From an uncultured Devosia sp. (GTDB taxonomy: Bacteria > Pseudomonadota > Alphaproteobacteria > Rhizobiales > Devosiaceae), in assembly GCF_913055165.1 (NCBI RefSeq), contig NZ_CAJXJS010000007.1:1-64000 (forward strand): a DNA stretch of 64,000 bases, written 5' to 3'. A program made the position numbers and the translations under genes. A model generated the notes under the pieces. That model ran no database searches. It was not told the origin of the DNA and saw only the letters and a list, made by a program, of their open reading frames with translations. Shown piece by piece: positions 43,833-52,340 of this stretch (positions are counted from its first letter, which is position 1; each line of letters opens with the position of its first letter).

Positions 43833-44398
43833 CAATCCGCTCCGAACAAGCCAGGGAAATCCTCCCGGCTGAACGTGCGCCGGGGAAACCCCTTGTTGAG
43901 CAGGTCGACAAAGGTTGCCGTCCCCTCGATCCGCAGGACCGAGGCGGAAACCACCCGCATGGTCAGGTCGCCGATAATCAGGTCCGGCGCAGTGCTGGCG
44001 ACATAGGCGCCACTCTCGGCATCGCGCACCGCCACCCACTCCCGATAGACCAGCCTGGCCGATGCGCGCACCTTTGCAGCCGCTTGCAGCTTCGGCCACA
44101 CCGTGCGCGGCACATTGTCGAGCGCCAGCTTGATGCTGCCCATCTGCCCGTCAACCTGCTCGGGCAAGGTTACGTCCATGGCCAGGGCCTGAAAGGTCTT
44201 GGTCTCTCCACCAAAGAGTGGCGCATCCGCTTCAAGTGTCAGGTCCCAGTCGCGCTCGTCCAGGACGATGCGCACACTGTCCGCATTGTCGCTCTCATCC
44301 ACGAATGCGGGGTGAATGAGTTCCAATGTGGACACCACGAATTCATCTGCCGGCGCCGATGCATAGGCTTCTTCAAGAGCCTGAGACCAATCCGTCAT
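43832..44398 (-). CDS. DUF1833-like phage tail protein
   Basis: This 188-residue protein matches the pattern of DUF1833 phage proteins: an N-terminal ALEEAYASAPADEFVVSTLELIHPAF and a central ALDNVPRTVWPKLQAAAK. It is found beside NlpC/P60 and J-like genes in this type of tail cluster and corresponds in place to lambda gpL. ATG 44398 overlaps the upstream stop. Confidence 0.72.
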   Translation of the reverse strand: MTDWSQALEEAYASAPADEFVVSTLELIHPAFVDESDNADSVRIVLDERDWDLTLEADAPLFGGETKTFQALAMDVTLPEQVDGQMGSIKLALDNVPRTVWPKLQAAAKVRASARLVYREWVAVRDAESGAYVASTAPDLIIGDLTMRVVSASVLRIEGTATFVDLLNKGFPRRTFSREDFPGLFGAD

Positions 44399-44766
44399 CA
44401 ATAATCCTCGACATCGAGCGAAACCGATACCCGGTGCCGCAACCCCTGGCCCGGATCGTCGGAAAAGGGTTCGCCGCGCGTGAAGCGGCAGAGCTTGGTG
44501 ACAAATCCGCCCCCACGCCACACCGGCATGTAAAAGGGCAAGGTGCCATCGATCAGCACCTCGTTGACCCAGAGGTGAAAGGCATCGAACTGGGCGTTTG
44601 ACATGCGGATGGCAAAGCGCAGCGTCGCGATCCGCAGGGTGGATCGCCGCCGCGCCCGCGCAGGTCCATCCTCGAACTCAGTTGCATCCGCCGCGCGAAA
44701 CGGCGTGCCCTGAAAGCTGCCAGCAATAGGGGTGTGTGGCACGTCGGCCGGCCAGGCTTCAGGCAT
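44398..44766 (-). CDS. minor tail protein (gpM-like position)
   Basis: A 122-residue protein with a basic middle (ARARRRSTLRIATLRFAIRM) and AFHLWVNEVLIDGTLPFYMPVW. It has the gpM place in the cluster between tape measure and gpL-like genes. Function is inferred from order only. It overlaps its upstream neighbour by eight bases. Confidence 0.65.
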   Translation of the reverse strand: MPEAWPADVPHTPIAGSFQGTPFRAADATEFEDGPARARRRSTLRIATLRFAIRMSNAQFDAFHLWVNEVLIDGTLPFYMPVWRGGGFVTKLCRFTRGEPFSDDPGQGLRHRVSVSLDVEDY

Positions 44767-44989
44767 CCGATCTCACCAATGCGGGCCGCGCCGGAGTATC
44801 CACATTTTCGATTTTCACCCCGATTGCCCCCGCTTCACCAGTGACCAGCTCAATCTCGGCACCAGGATGAAGCTTGGCAGCAACGATAGTGCCGTCGCCC
44901 GCTGTGACGGTGACCTGCAGGGCGCCGCTGGTTGTGTTGGCAAAGCTCCAGCGGTCCCCCGGTTTGCTGGGATAATCGGTCACACTCAC
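44759..44989 (-). CDS. small tail protein
   Basis: This 76-residue beta-rich protein (GALQVTVTAGDGTIVAAKL) lies between the tape measure and gpM-like genes. The ATG overlaps the tape-measure stop by one base. No family assigned. Confidence 0.6.
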   Translation of the reverse strand: MSVTDYPSKPGDRWSFANTTSGALQVTVTAGDGTIVAAKLHPGAEIELVTGEAGAIGVKIENVDTPARPALVRSDA

Positions 44990-47040
44990 TATCGACCCTT
45001 TCTGTTGATGCCATAAAGCTCGCGCATCAACCCGTCCATTTCGCCTCGGGCATAACCGTTCTTGACCTCCGCCAGAACGACCCGGGCAATTGGAATGCCA
45101 TCTCTGCCCTGCCGCATTTCCGCGCTTTCCACCCGCTTGTCGCCTGCCGGGTTAACAATCTCGACATGCAGGGGGCCAGCCTGCTGCCGCGCCTGCTGTG
45201 CATTGCGCACCAGGGCCTGCACAAGGCTGTCGGCATTGTCCATCTGGCGTGGCGTGAACACGCCTTCGTCCCGGCGGGCGACGATCAACGCCTCTTCCCG
45301 GCTGAGGCCGCCATTATGCATGCGCGGCAGGGTCGCCAGATGCCGCGATTGTGGCGCACTGCCCCGGCCGACCAGCCAACCGGAATGCGCCTGGCCAAAG
45401 AGTGACGGGCCGGTGAGGCCGGGGACAAACCCTGCCGTTGCCGGTCGGAACGCGCTCGACAGCCAGCCCGTCAGGGCATTGACCCCCATATCGATGCCAC
45501 CTGTCAGCAACTTGTTGATAAGCCGGTCAGTGACATCGGCCAGCACCTCGCCAGCTTCCTTGCCTTCACGAAAACCCGAAACGATGCTGCCCAGCACGTC
45601 CTTGGCCGTTCCGCCAAGGCTTTCCATCGCACTCTCGACCAGCTCGATCGAATCCCGCTCCTTGTCCAGCTGCTCGACCAGGCCACGGATTGTCTGCCCT
45701 TCTCTGGACGCCGCCTCCACACCGGCGCGGCGCAGCTGGTTCATTACCTCCCGCTCGACGGCGGTCATGTTCAGCGCGGCAAGCTCATCCTGCAAAGCCT
45801 GCACCACGCCGCGAATTTTCTCCCTTTGCCGATCGGCATCGGTGGTGGTGCTACTGCGACTGGATCCGGCGCCAGACGTTGGTGACTTGAATGTGGAGCT
45901 GAAGTCCTCCCAGCTTGGCAGGCTCCCAGGCAGGTCAATCTTTGGCACAACCGGCGGAGTGGAGCCACGACCCTGGAGCTCCGTTATACGGGACAACAGG
46001 CGATCCGCTTCCGTCGTTAGGTCCTCAAACTCCTGCCGAAGCTCCGCCAGCTCTCCTTGTCTCAGCATCTTGAGCGGATTGAATTCGCCCATTTTTGCGA
46101 TGTCGTCTTCCAGCGTGGCGATGGAGTCCCTAACACCCGCCCGTCGATTGTAGAGATGGGCCAATTGGTTCTGCAGAGGATTGATCTGAGTGCGGTTTTC
46201 GATCGAGTTGAACTGGTCCAGAAAAACGCCCAGAAGGTGCGCCGCCTCAACAATCACCCGCTTCAGCCCCTGGTCCACCGTGGTGGCAATCTCGGAAAAC
46301 TTCCGGTCCAGATCATCGGCCTTCTTGACCAGGTCTTCGTCCAGCACCGCACCCAGCTCGGTCGCTGCTGTGATCGTATCGCGGATACCCTGCTCACCCT
46401 GCTCGATCAGCTGCACAAACAGCTCGCCGGCCGAACCACCGAATATCTCGTCCATGACGCGGATTTGCGCCGCACGGTCGAGCGATTGCAGCTTGCCGAT
46501 GATTTCGCTGAACAGCGCCGAAGGATCCTTGAGCTTTTCGCGCAGCCGCTCGGCATTGTAGCCCAGCCTCTCAAACGCCTCGGCAGCTGAGCCGCCCCCT
46601 GTGGTGATGAATTCATCAGCCCGCAGGTTCAGTTCCTTTATGCCGTCCACCAGCTGGTCAACGCCGATGCGGTTCTGCTCGGCAACATACTTCAGCTCCT
46701 GGAAAGCCCTGATGTCGAGGCCTGCCCGCTTGGCGGCATCACCGACTTCCGCCACGCCGCGCGCCACGTCACGCACCTGCTGCACGGTGGCATTGGCCAC
46801 AAGGCCAGTGACCAGTCCGGCCACACCGCCGCGCAGCCGCTGCAATCCACCAAAGACCTCCCGGCTCACCTGCGCGCTCGCATTGATCTGCTTGAGCACG
46901 GCATTGGCTTCCCGGCCCTGGGCTTCGATCTGGGCCAGGGCGCGGTGCCCTTCCAGACCCAGTTCATGAAAGCGCCGGAGCGTATCCGCACCGCCCTTTA
47001 GCGAGACGCGGACACCCACTTCCTTATTCCGGTTCACCAT
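44989..47040 (-). CDS. tail tape measure protein
   Basis: A 683-residue protein with coiled-coil and helical regions throughout (HRALAQIEAQGREANAVLKQ near the start; RQGELAELRQEFEDLTTEADRL), a Gly/Ser linker (SPTSGAGSSRSSTTTDADRQ), and an Ala/Gly-rich hydrophobic part near 500-540. By the rule of about 1.5 angstrom per residue it predicts a tail near 100 nm. AAAAGG lies six bases before ATG 47040, which is preferred over ATG 47046. Confidence 0.9.
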   Translation of the reverse strand: MVNRNKEVGVRVSLKGGADTLRRFHELGLEGHRALAQIEAQGREANAVLKQINASAQVSREVFGGLQRLRGGVAGLVTGLVANATVQQVRDVARGVAEVGDAAKRAGLDIRAFQELKYVAEQNRIGVDQLVDGIKELNLRADEFITTGGGSAAEAFERLGYNAERLREKLKDPSALFSEIIGKLQSLDRAAQIRVMDEIFGGSAGELFVQLIEQGEQGIRDTITAATELGAVLDEDLVKKADDLDRKFSEIATTVDQGLKRVIVEAAHLLGVFLDQFNSIENRTQINPLQNQLAHLYNRRAGVRDSIATLEDDIAKMGEFNPLKMLRQGELAELRQEFEDLTTEADRLLSRITELQGRGSTPPVVPKIDLPGSLPSWEDFSSTFKSPTSGAGSSRSSTTTDADRQREKIRGVVQALQDELAALNMTAVEREVMNQLRRAGVEAASREGQTIRGLVEQLDKERDSIELVESAMESLGGTAKDVLGSIVSGFREGKEAGEVLADVTDRLINKLLTGGIDMGVNALTGWLSSAFRPATAGFVPGLTGPSLFGQAHSGWLVGRGSAPQSRHLATLPRMHNGGLSREEALIVARRDEGVFTPRQMDNADSLVQALVRNAQQARQQAGPLHVEIVNPAGDKRVESAEMRQGRDGIPIARVVLAEVKNGYARGEMDGLMRELYGINRKGR

Positions 47041-47380
47041 CGTCATCCTTTTCGCTCAGTGCCTTGACGAGACCACGCTCGCAGCCGGCCAACAGTGTTT
47101 CCGCCTCGTCGCCATCAACCCCGGCCAGCATCAGCCGGCGCAGGGCGCGATCCATGTCGACACCAAGCACTGCGCCCCCGGGGGAAAGCCGCAAGCGGTG
47201 CGCGTCATCCATGAACAACCCCCAGGCCATGCGCCCCTCATCCGACTTCGGGGCATGGGCATGATAGGGGCAGTCTCCCGGCTGCGTGGTCGCGCATGCA
47301 GCGCCCGTTACCTTGCAGCCTTCACAATATTTGCGCCCCTTGCCGCGCCCCCAATGCCAGGCGGCAAGGAGCGCAATCAG
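47024..47380 (-). CDS. T-like extension of tail chaperone, made by -1 frameshift
   Basis: This 118-codon stretch is open in the -1 frame from the slippery site and has no start of its own with a good ribosome-binding site; a GTG/ATG at 47230 lacks one. It carries a Cys/His cluster (KYCEGCKVTGAAC, then GDCPYHAHAPK) and a helical tail (MDRALRRLMLAGVDGDEAETL). By analogy with lambda gpGT, ribosomes that slip at 47386-47380 join this to the 138-residue G-like protein, giving 256 residues. It overlaps the tape-measure start by 17 bases. Confidence 0.82.
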   Translation of the reverse strand: MIALLAAWHWGRGKGRKYCEGCKVTGAACATTQPGDCPYHAHAPKSDEGRMAWGLFMDDAHRLRLSPGGAVLGVDMDRALRRLMLAGVDGDEAETLLAGCERGLVKALSEKDDDGEPE

Positions 47381-47386
47381 TTTCCC
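47331..47386 (-). promoter_or_regulatory. programmed -1 ribosomal frameshift site
   Basis: On the minus strand the heptamer G GGA AAC (47386-47380) sits in the zero frame directly before the TGA stop (47379-47377). Three bases later a 16-bp stem forms (47376-47361 with 47346-47331), perfect apart from one G-U pair, closing a 14-base loop. Slippery heptamer plus stimulatory stem at a G/T-type gene junction is the known arrangement for tail-chaperone frameshifting. Confidence 0.88.
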
Positions 47387-47793
47387 TCGCGGGCGATCCG
47401 GTTGTGGCGCTGGAGCTGTTTCTGACTAAAGGCGTTACTGACCACAGGGTCGGCGATCACGGCCGCCAGCTTGGCCGAATCGAAAGGAATGTCGGCGCCA
47501 CGCTCCTGCACGCCCTTCCAGTCGCTGACCGTCAGTTCGGCTATGCCGATTAGATAGAAATAGGTCCAGACGCCATTGCGCTCGACCTCATCGCTAAGAT
47601 CAGGCAGGCCAGTCACATGTCCACCGGCGCGGCTCACGGCTTCGCCACCCTCGATCGCCTGCACCACCATATGGTCCGCCCGAGACCGGGCCGCATAGCT
47701 GATGGGCGTGGTCACCGGCAGAGCAAACACGGAAACCCCGTCGGCCAGATCCAGCCAACGGGGCGTTTTGCGGTCAGTTTCACCAATATCCAT
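47377..47793 (-). CDS. tail assembly chaperone, G-like
   Basis: This 138-residue protein lies between the tail-tube gene and the tape measure, where siphoviruses encode their tail chaperone. It begins DIGETDRKTPRWLDLADGVSV and has ERNGVWTYFYLIGIAELTVSD; the C-terminus (KQLQRHNRIAREGN) contains the slippery site in its last codons. In lambda, gpG and the frameshifted gpGT coat the tape measure and recruit tube protein. Confidence 0.85.
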   Translation of the reverse strand: MDIGETDRKTPRWLDLADGVSVFALPVTTPISYAARSRADHMVVQAIEGGEAVSRAGGHVTGLPDLSDEVERNGVWTYFYLIGIAELTVSDWKGVQERGADIPFDSAKLAAVIADPVVSNAFSQKQLQRHNRIAREGN

Positions 47794-48779
47794 CAGTAGC
47801 TGTCCACGTCATTGGTCAGCACAACAGACATGAGGTAGCCCAGGTCAGGGTCACGGGCCGCGCGCCACTGCCAGCTCTGGCTGATCCCGCCTGGGCCATT
47901 GATCGGCAGCTTCGGCTTGAAGAAAAACACCCGCGGCATGGTGATGACCAGGCTGAAATCAGGGTGTGAGGCCAGGCCATAGGTGATCACCACAGCGGCA
48001 GGGGTTTTGGCGTTGGCCAAAGTCTCGAGCGCGGTAGACGTGCTGTAGCGCACATCCAGCGTGCCGGTGCACATGCGCTCGCCTTCATCCACGCCATCGA
48101 TCAACCCGTCAGCCCGGATATTCTCCGCGCTCTCCAGGCTGTTGGTGTACTGTGCCCGGCCCGCACTGACATTGCCGATGGCACTGCCCCCCACCGTGAT
48201 CGCGGCCTTGGCATTATCGAAGGGCAGATAGGCCAGCTGGATTGGCGTTGCGTCACGCGCACCACCGACATCGCTGGTTTCGCCCTGCCCGATCAGCGGC
48301 ACCTCAGCCAGGGCGCGGCCGGTACGGGCCAGATCGAAATTAAGCCCGCCCGCCTTCGTCCCATAAACGGTGTTCCATTTGGGCGTCGAGAGCAACGGAT
48401 GCCCGGTCTGGCTGGCAAAGCTCAGCAATTCCTGCCCCGACACAAATTCATGCTCGAAAACGCCGCTGTCAACGCCCGTCTCTGCGCTGTCGGGCGCTCC
48501 GAACACAGTCTTCAGCACCACGCCCAGATTGCGCGCGCACATCGGCACCGTCATCGCGTCATTGACGATCACCGGCCCCTGCACCGGATCGCCAGCATCG
48601 GGCGAACCCAGGTTCCAGGTAGGGTCATCTTCCGGTGGCTGCTCCGGCGACAATCCATATTGGCGCATGGGGACGCGGTAATAGACGCCACCGCCCGATC
48701 CGTCTGGCGGGGTGCCATAGGTGGCTTCAAAGCCAATGAGGTTGACGACATCCGCGCCAACCGCGCGTTGCTTGGCCAT
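47793..48779 (-). CDS. phage tail tube protein
   Basis: A 328-residue protein with the layout of siphovirus major tail proteins: an N-terminal GADVVNLIGFEATYGTPPDG, a middle VPLIGQGETSDVGGARDATP, and a C-terminal RVFFFKPKLPINGPGGISQS and GYLMSVVLTND. The region near 200-260 may be an added Ig-like part. The stop overlaps the chaperone start by one base, matching the need for tight stoichiometry. Confidence 0.85.
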   Translation of the reverse strand: MAKQRAVGADVVNLIGFEATYGTPPDGSGGGVYYRVPMRQYGLSPEQPPEDDPTWNLGSPDAGDPVQGPVIVNDAMTVPMCARNLGVVLKTVFGAPDSAETGVDSGVFEHEFVSGQELLSFASQTGHPLLSTPKWNTVYGTKAGGLNFDLARTGRALAEVPLIGQGETSDVGGARDATPIQLAYLPFDNAKAAITVGGSAIGNVSAGRAQYTNSLESAENIRADGLIDGVDEGERMCTGTLDVRYSTSTALETLANAKTPAAVVITYGLASHPDFSLVITMPRVFFFKPKLPINGPGGISQSWQWRAARDPDLGYLMSVVLTNDVDSY

Positions 48780-48797
48780 GTCTCTCTCCTGATCAGG

Positions 48798-49226
48798 TCA
48801 GCCGGCCGAGGTTTCGGCCCAATAATCGATTTCAATAGTCATCTCGGCACCCTTGAGCGGCAGGGCACCCCAGATTTCCCGTGGCGCCGTCTCGGGCGGC
48901 AGCACCCGTATGGCCGTCACATTGGCACCGAAGGGCAAAGCTGCTTCCGCCGCAGCCCGAAAGGCTTCGATTGCCGCATCCAGCAGGCTGTCCCGCTGCG
49001 CCTCGTCGGCATGGCGCACAACGATCACCAGCACCGGCCTGGCCGTGAACTCAAAGACCGGACCATTGAAGAATTCGTCGGTCAATTCGCTCGCCGGACC
49101 GTCCTGCAGGGTCTGAAATCCCTCATCGAGATCGTCGAGCGGCAGATTGCGCTTGAGCGCATATCCCGGAACTGCCGCCAGGGCAGCATAGAGACCGGCG
49201 ATATTGGTTTCGCGCTTGCTGGCCAT
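48798..49226 (-). CDS. tail terminator-like protein
   Basis: This 142-residue protein (NIAGLYAALAAVPGYALKRN at the start; VFEFTARPVLVIVVRHADE in the middle) has the alpha/beta pattern and position of tail terminator proteins such as lambda gpU, which cap the finished tube. It is directly upstream of the tail tube gene. Assignment rests mainly on position. Confidence 0.68.
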   Translation of the reverse strand: MASKRETNIAGLYAALAAVPGYALKRNLPLDDLDEGFQTLQDGPASELTDEFFNGPVFEFTARPVLVIVVRHADEAQRDSLLDAAIEAFRAAAEAALPFGANVTAIRVLPPETAPREIWGALPLKGAEMTIEIDYWAETSAG

Positions 49227-49230
49227 CGAA

Positions 49231-49878
49231 CTACCTCCAGTTGCGCACGATTTCGTCCACCAGGCGGGAATCCATGGCGTCGTAGACGGATTGCGGATCG
49301 AGGTGTTTGGGCATCCGAACCATGGGCACGAGGTAAAACATCACCACGCTGGACCAGCCCTTGGCGTAGCGCCCGGTTTTGGTAATCCCGCCGTCCTTGA
49401 TGCGCCGCGACACCTTGCCGGCCTTGTTGCGCCGCACCGCATCCACCACCAGCAGCGACGCGCCGGTTTTGCGATAGACATAGCGCAGCGGTCCGAAGCG
49501 CGCGTCAGGCCAGTTGGATGGCGACACGCGCTTGCCCATGAAGGATTTGGGCGCATCCGGCGATGGAATGGCAAGGTAGAAGCCGTTCGGGCTGCGGATG
49601 GCCTGGACCCGCGAGAATGCATCCACAATATGCGGCGCATTCGACCAGATGCGGCCCGCCGCCCCATAGGAGTTCACCGGCGCCCGCGGATCGACCTGCA
49701 TGCGCCAGGCATTGGCCAGGCGAACCGATCCCAGGCTACCCATGACTTGTTGGCGCAGCCGGTTTTGCCCCCAGCCGGTAACATTGCGCACGGACTGCGT
49801 GACGGCCCGCGCGCCCTCTTCTGCCTCCGCGTCGAGAATATCCGTGAGGCGCCCCTCAAGGGCCGCGACCAGTCTCAT
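49231..49878 (-). CDS. DUF6441-like head-tail connector protein
   Basis: A 215-residue basic protein with NAWRMQVDPRAPVNSYGAAGRIWSNAPH split around the centre, and VYRKTGASLLVVDAVRRNKAGK. It resembles DUF6441 proteins, which take the HK97 gp10/lambda gpZ place. It probably joins head and tail. It overlaps the upstream gene by four bases. Confidence 0.7.
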   Translation of the reverse strand: MRLVAALEGRLTDILDAEAEEGARAVTQSVRNVTGWGQNRLRQQVMGSLGSVRLANAWRMQVDPRAPVNSYGAAGRIWSNAPHIVDAFSRVQAIRSPNGFYLAIPSPDAPKSFMGKRVSPSNWPDARFGPLRYVYRKTGASLLVVDAVRRNKAGKVSRRIKDGGITKTGRYAKGWSSVVMFYLVPMVRMPKHLDPQSVYDAMDSRLVDEIVRNWR

Positions 49879-50198
49879 GACAGCTTCGTGAGACTGATCA
49901 GGATTTCGAACCGGCCATCGTCGACAGGTTCGAAATCCAGCACACTGAACTGACCTTCCTCGGTCACCAAGACATGACCTTTGGCAAGGCCAGGCAGCGC
50001 CGAAAGCAAACCGCGGGTCACATGCGTGCCGGCACGCATGGCCACGCCGAACTCGTCAAACCGCTCCCGCGACACGACGATGCCGGAAATTGCCTTGAGC
50101 CGCGTCACCGGGGCAGCCCCATCAATAACGACGTCAACGTCCTCGAACAGCCGGTCCTGAATGGCACCCAGCATCTTCTGCACGAGGTCGCGACGCAT
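49875..50198 (-). CDS. head-tail joining protein
   Basis: This 107-residue protein (LVQKMLGAIQDRLFEDVDVVID, later GRFEILISLTKLS) has the size and place of a head completion or stopper protein such as lambda gpFII. The family call is positional. It ends with an ATGA overlap into the next gene. Confidence 0.6.
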   Translation of the reverse strand: MRRDLVQKMLGAIQDRLFEDVDVVIDGAAPVTRLKAISGIVVSRERFDEFGVAMRAGTHVTRGLLSALPGLAKGHVLVTEEGQFSVLDFEPVDDGRFEILISLTKLS

Positions 50199-50201
50199 GA
50201 T

Positions 50202-50441
50202 CTAGGCCCGGCTCTGCAGGTCGGAATAGCGCAGGCGCCGCGCCTGGCCGGATTGGCGCAGTTCCAGCGCCTTAGCGGGTGGCATGGGAACGTGCTGGCC
50301 GGCCACCCCCAACCCTTCGACATCTTGGCGCAGGACCACGGTTTCTTGCCCCCCAACCTGCGCCGCAGATTTGACCTTTGCCCTGGACTTGCTGCTGGTG
50401 GATCGGGCCGGCTTCTTGGCCGGCTGACTGGTGTCGGTCAT
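50202..50441 (-). CDS. small Lys/Ser-rich phage head protein
   Basis: A 79-residue protein whose first 40 residues are Lys/Ser/Ala-rich and probably disordered (KKPARSTSSKSRAKVKSA), followed by a short folded part (VLRQDVEGLGVAGQHVPM). AAAGGAG six bases before ATG 50441 fixes the start. Lambda FI has a comparable place after the capsid gene, but I see no clear homology. Confidence 0.62.
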   Translation of the reverse strand: MTDTSQPAKKPARSTSSKSRAKVKSAAQVGGQETVVLRQDVEGLGVAGQHVPMPPAKALELRQSGQARRLRYSDLQSRA

Positions 50442-50514
50442 GGCAATCTCCTTTGGTGCTGTGGCCGTATCCAGGTCCGCCAAGGGGCGGGCCTGGAGGC
50501 TGCGACAGCCCGGA

Positions 50515-51564
50515 TCAGTTCGAGGATTTGACCTTGATCAGGACTTCGGGGCGCTTGCAGATGGCGAGCGGATTGCTCTCGGACTTGAGCTCGATCCCGG
50601 CGCCGTGCTTGAGGATGTCGGGCGAGATGTAGATGTCCTGGCCCACCGTATTGACGAAGCGCACGTCATTGGCAGGCGCGAACCAGGTCTTGAAAGTGTC
50701 GCGGGTACCGGTCGGGAAGGCGTGGCCCTCATTGGTCGCAATGAAGCGCTCATTGACCACTTCATTGTTGACATTGCGCACCGGCGCCGAACCGTAATAT
50801 TCGCGGAACCGCAGGTTCTGGAAGTCGAACACGCGCCCCCACTGCCCACCAAGGTTCTGTCGCTCCATCTGCGCGATCGCCTGAATCCCGGCCTGGTTGG
50901 TGGTCCAGTATTTTTCCACCTTGGGATGCTGGATCAGGCGATTGAAGAAGGTGTTGTCGACCAGCACCTCGACGCCAGACATGGTTTCGCCGCGCAGGTT
51001 CTCCGACACCTTCTGGAACACCTGATCGCACTTGGCGATCACGTCCGTACCATCGGTTCCGAGCAGGAAATCGACTTCCTGCGGCGTCTGATTGAAGACC
51101 TCATAGAGGTTGTAGATCGTCTGCCCGTTCCCATCCTTGATCAGGCCCTTGAGCGCCCCCATCCGCATATATTCAAGGGTGATGTCATGATTGTTGCGGA
51201 TATTGGCCAGGCGCTTGACCATCTCGTCGTCGAGCGTCGCGGGACGCTTGGAGCGGCCGACAATGATCATCAGGTTCTGGATATCCTGCGGCGAGATCAG
51301 GTCCAGGTCCGGGAAGTGCGGCACTTCGACAAAGATCGTGTTACCCGCCTCACGCTGCGCCGGCGTACCGGGGGCACCGCGATCCTTGGCCGGCAGCACG
51401 CGCAACACGCCATTCTCGATGCGGATTTCGACGATGGTCGAGATGGTCCCCTCATTGTCGAACAGGCCCATGGCCCGGATCAGGCCATAGGAATTGGGGA
51501 TACGGTTGACCTGCTCGGTCAGGTCAACATGGGTATAGGGAAAGTTGAAATCTTCCGGGTCCAT
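50515..51564 (-). CDS. major capsid protein (lambda gpE type)
   Basis: This 349-residue protein fits phage_cap_E: PYTHVDLTEQVNRIPNSYGLIRAMGLF near the N-terminus, the E-loop region VLPAKDRGAPGTPAQRE, EYMRMGALKGLIKD, and a C-terminal DILKHGAGIELKSESNPLAI. HK97 fold expected. AAAGGACC precedes the ATG. A hairpin with T-tract lies just upstream, so its mRNA may be regulated apart from the decoration gene. Confidence 0.92.
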   Translation of the reverse strand: MDPEDFNFPYTHVDLTEQVNRIPNSYGLIRAMGLFDNEGTISTIVEIRIENGVLRVLPAKDRGAPGTPAQREAGNTIFVEVPHFPDLDLISPQDIQNLMIIVGRSKRPATLDDEMVKRLANIRNNHDITLEYMRMGALKGLIKDGNGQTIYNLYEVFNQTPQEVDFLLGTDGTDVIAKCDQVFQKVSENLRGETMSGVEVLVDNTFFNRLIQHPKVEKYWTTNQAGIQAIAQMERQNLGGQWGRVFDFQNLRFREYYGSAPVRNVNNEVVNERFIATNEGHAFPTGTRDTFKTWFAPANDVRFVNTVGQDIYISPDILKHGAGIELKSESNPLAICKRPEVLIKVKSSN

Positions 51565-51578
51565 GCCTCGGTCCTTTC

Positions 51579-51605
51579 AAAAGAAAAGGGCCGCTGTCGC
51601 GGCCC
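51579..51605 (-). terminator. hairpin with T-tract before the capsid gene
   Basis: GGGCCGC and GCGGCCC pair perfectly (7 bp, 4-base loop) at 51588-51605, followed on the minus strand by TTTTCTTTT (51587-51579). It looks like an intrinsic terminator but lies inside the late operon, between decoration and major capsid genes. It may be a leaky terminator or a 5' stabiliser of capsid mRNA. Confidence 0.72.
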
Positions 51606-51631
51606 GGGATTGACGGTCAGCGTGAGCCCGA

Positions 51632-52312
51632 TCAGCTCAGCCGGATGATGATGCCCTTGGCCTCGGTAGCGGCGTAGAGCGCGGCCCGCTGGTCAGCAGT
51701 GATGTCGTCAGGAAGGGCAAGCCCGTCGCTGGCAACGATGGCCGGACCCCGTGCCAGGGTCAGGATGGAGACGTCCGTTCCATCGGGAGCGGTCGCCGGC
51801 ATGATGGCGAAGCTGTCAAAGACCTGGCTGCCATCAACGGCCTCCGGGTCCCATTCCTTGAGTTTGGTGCCCGGATGCACCAGAACTTCGAAGGCGTCAC
51901 CGATATCGAAGTCTTCCGCGCCATCGGCGATGGTGAATTTGATCACCCCGTCAAAGGCCACGCCGACAGTGGCCGTGCCAATATTGGCACCGGCCGGATC
52001 GAACACATGGAAAGTGCCGCCATTGGCCGCTTCGGTTGCACAGACCAGGCGATAGATGCCGGGAACGACACCTGCACCCAGGGCCGGATCGGCGAGAGTG
52101 ATTGTGCCATCGCCAACATTGCCGGCGACGGCCGAAGCCTCCGGATCATCGCCATCACCCAAGCCAAGCGGCTGGCCGATGACCACGGCGCGGCTGGCGC
52201 CATCACCGGCCATCAGGACACCCTGTTCGCGATTGAAATCAGGGTTGAGTTCGAACTTGAGAAAGCTCGTCTGGAGCTTGGGGGAATTTATTGAAAAGCT
52301 GCGGGGCGGCAT
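51632..52312 (-). CDS. head decoration protein (gpD type)
   Basis: A 226-residue protein with the gpD-like region at the C-terminus: TKLKEWDPEAVDGSQVFDSF then APDGTDVSILTLARGPAIVA. Lambda gpD is about 110 residues, so this version is twice as long, with an added beta-rich N-terminal part (NPDFNREQGVLMAGDGASRA, then TITLADPALGAGVVPGIYRL). GGAGG lies five bases before ATG 52312. Decoration proteins lock the expanded capsid. Confidence 0.82.
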   Translation of the reverse strand: MPPRSFSINSPKLQTSFLKFELNPDFNREQGVLMAGDGASRAVVIGQPLGLGDGDDPEASAVAGNVGDGTITLADPALGAGVVPGIYRLVCATEAANGGTFHVFDPAGANIGTATVGVAFDGVIKFTIADGAEDFDIGDAFEVLVHPGTKLKEWDPEAVDGSQVFDSFAIMPATAPDGTDVSILTLARGPAIVASDGLALPDDITADQRAALYAATEAKGIIIRLS

Positions 52313-52340
52313 TTGGCCCTCCATCACTGCAGTTGCTGGG

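Noticed and set aside
47024-47230. Stand-alone 68-residue gene before the tape measure
   Set aside because: No ribosome-binding site at 47230, and the frame is open back into the G-like gene at the slippery site. Better explained as the tail of the frameshift product.
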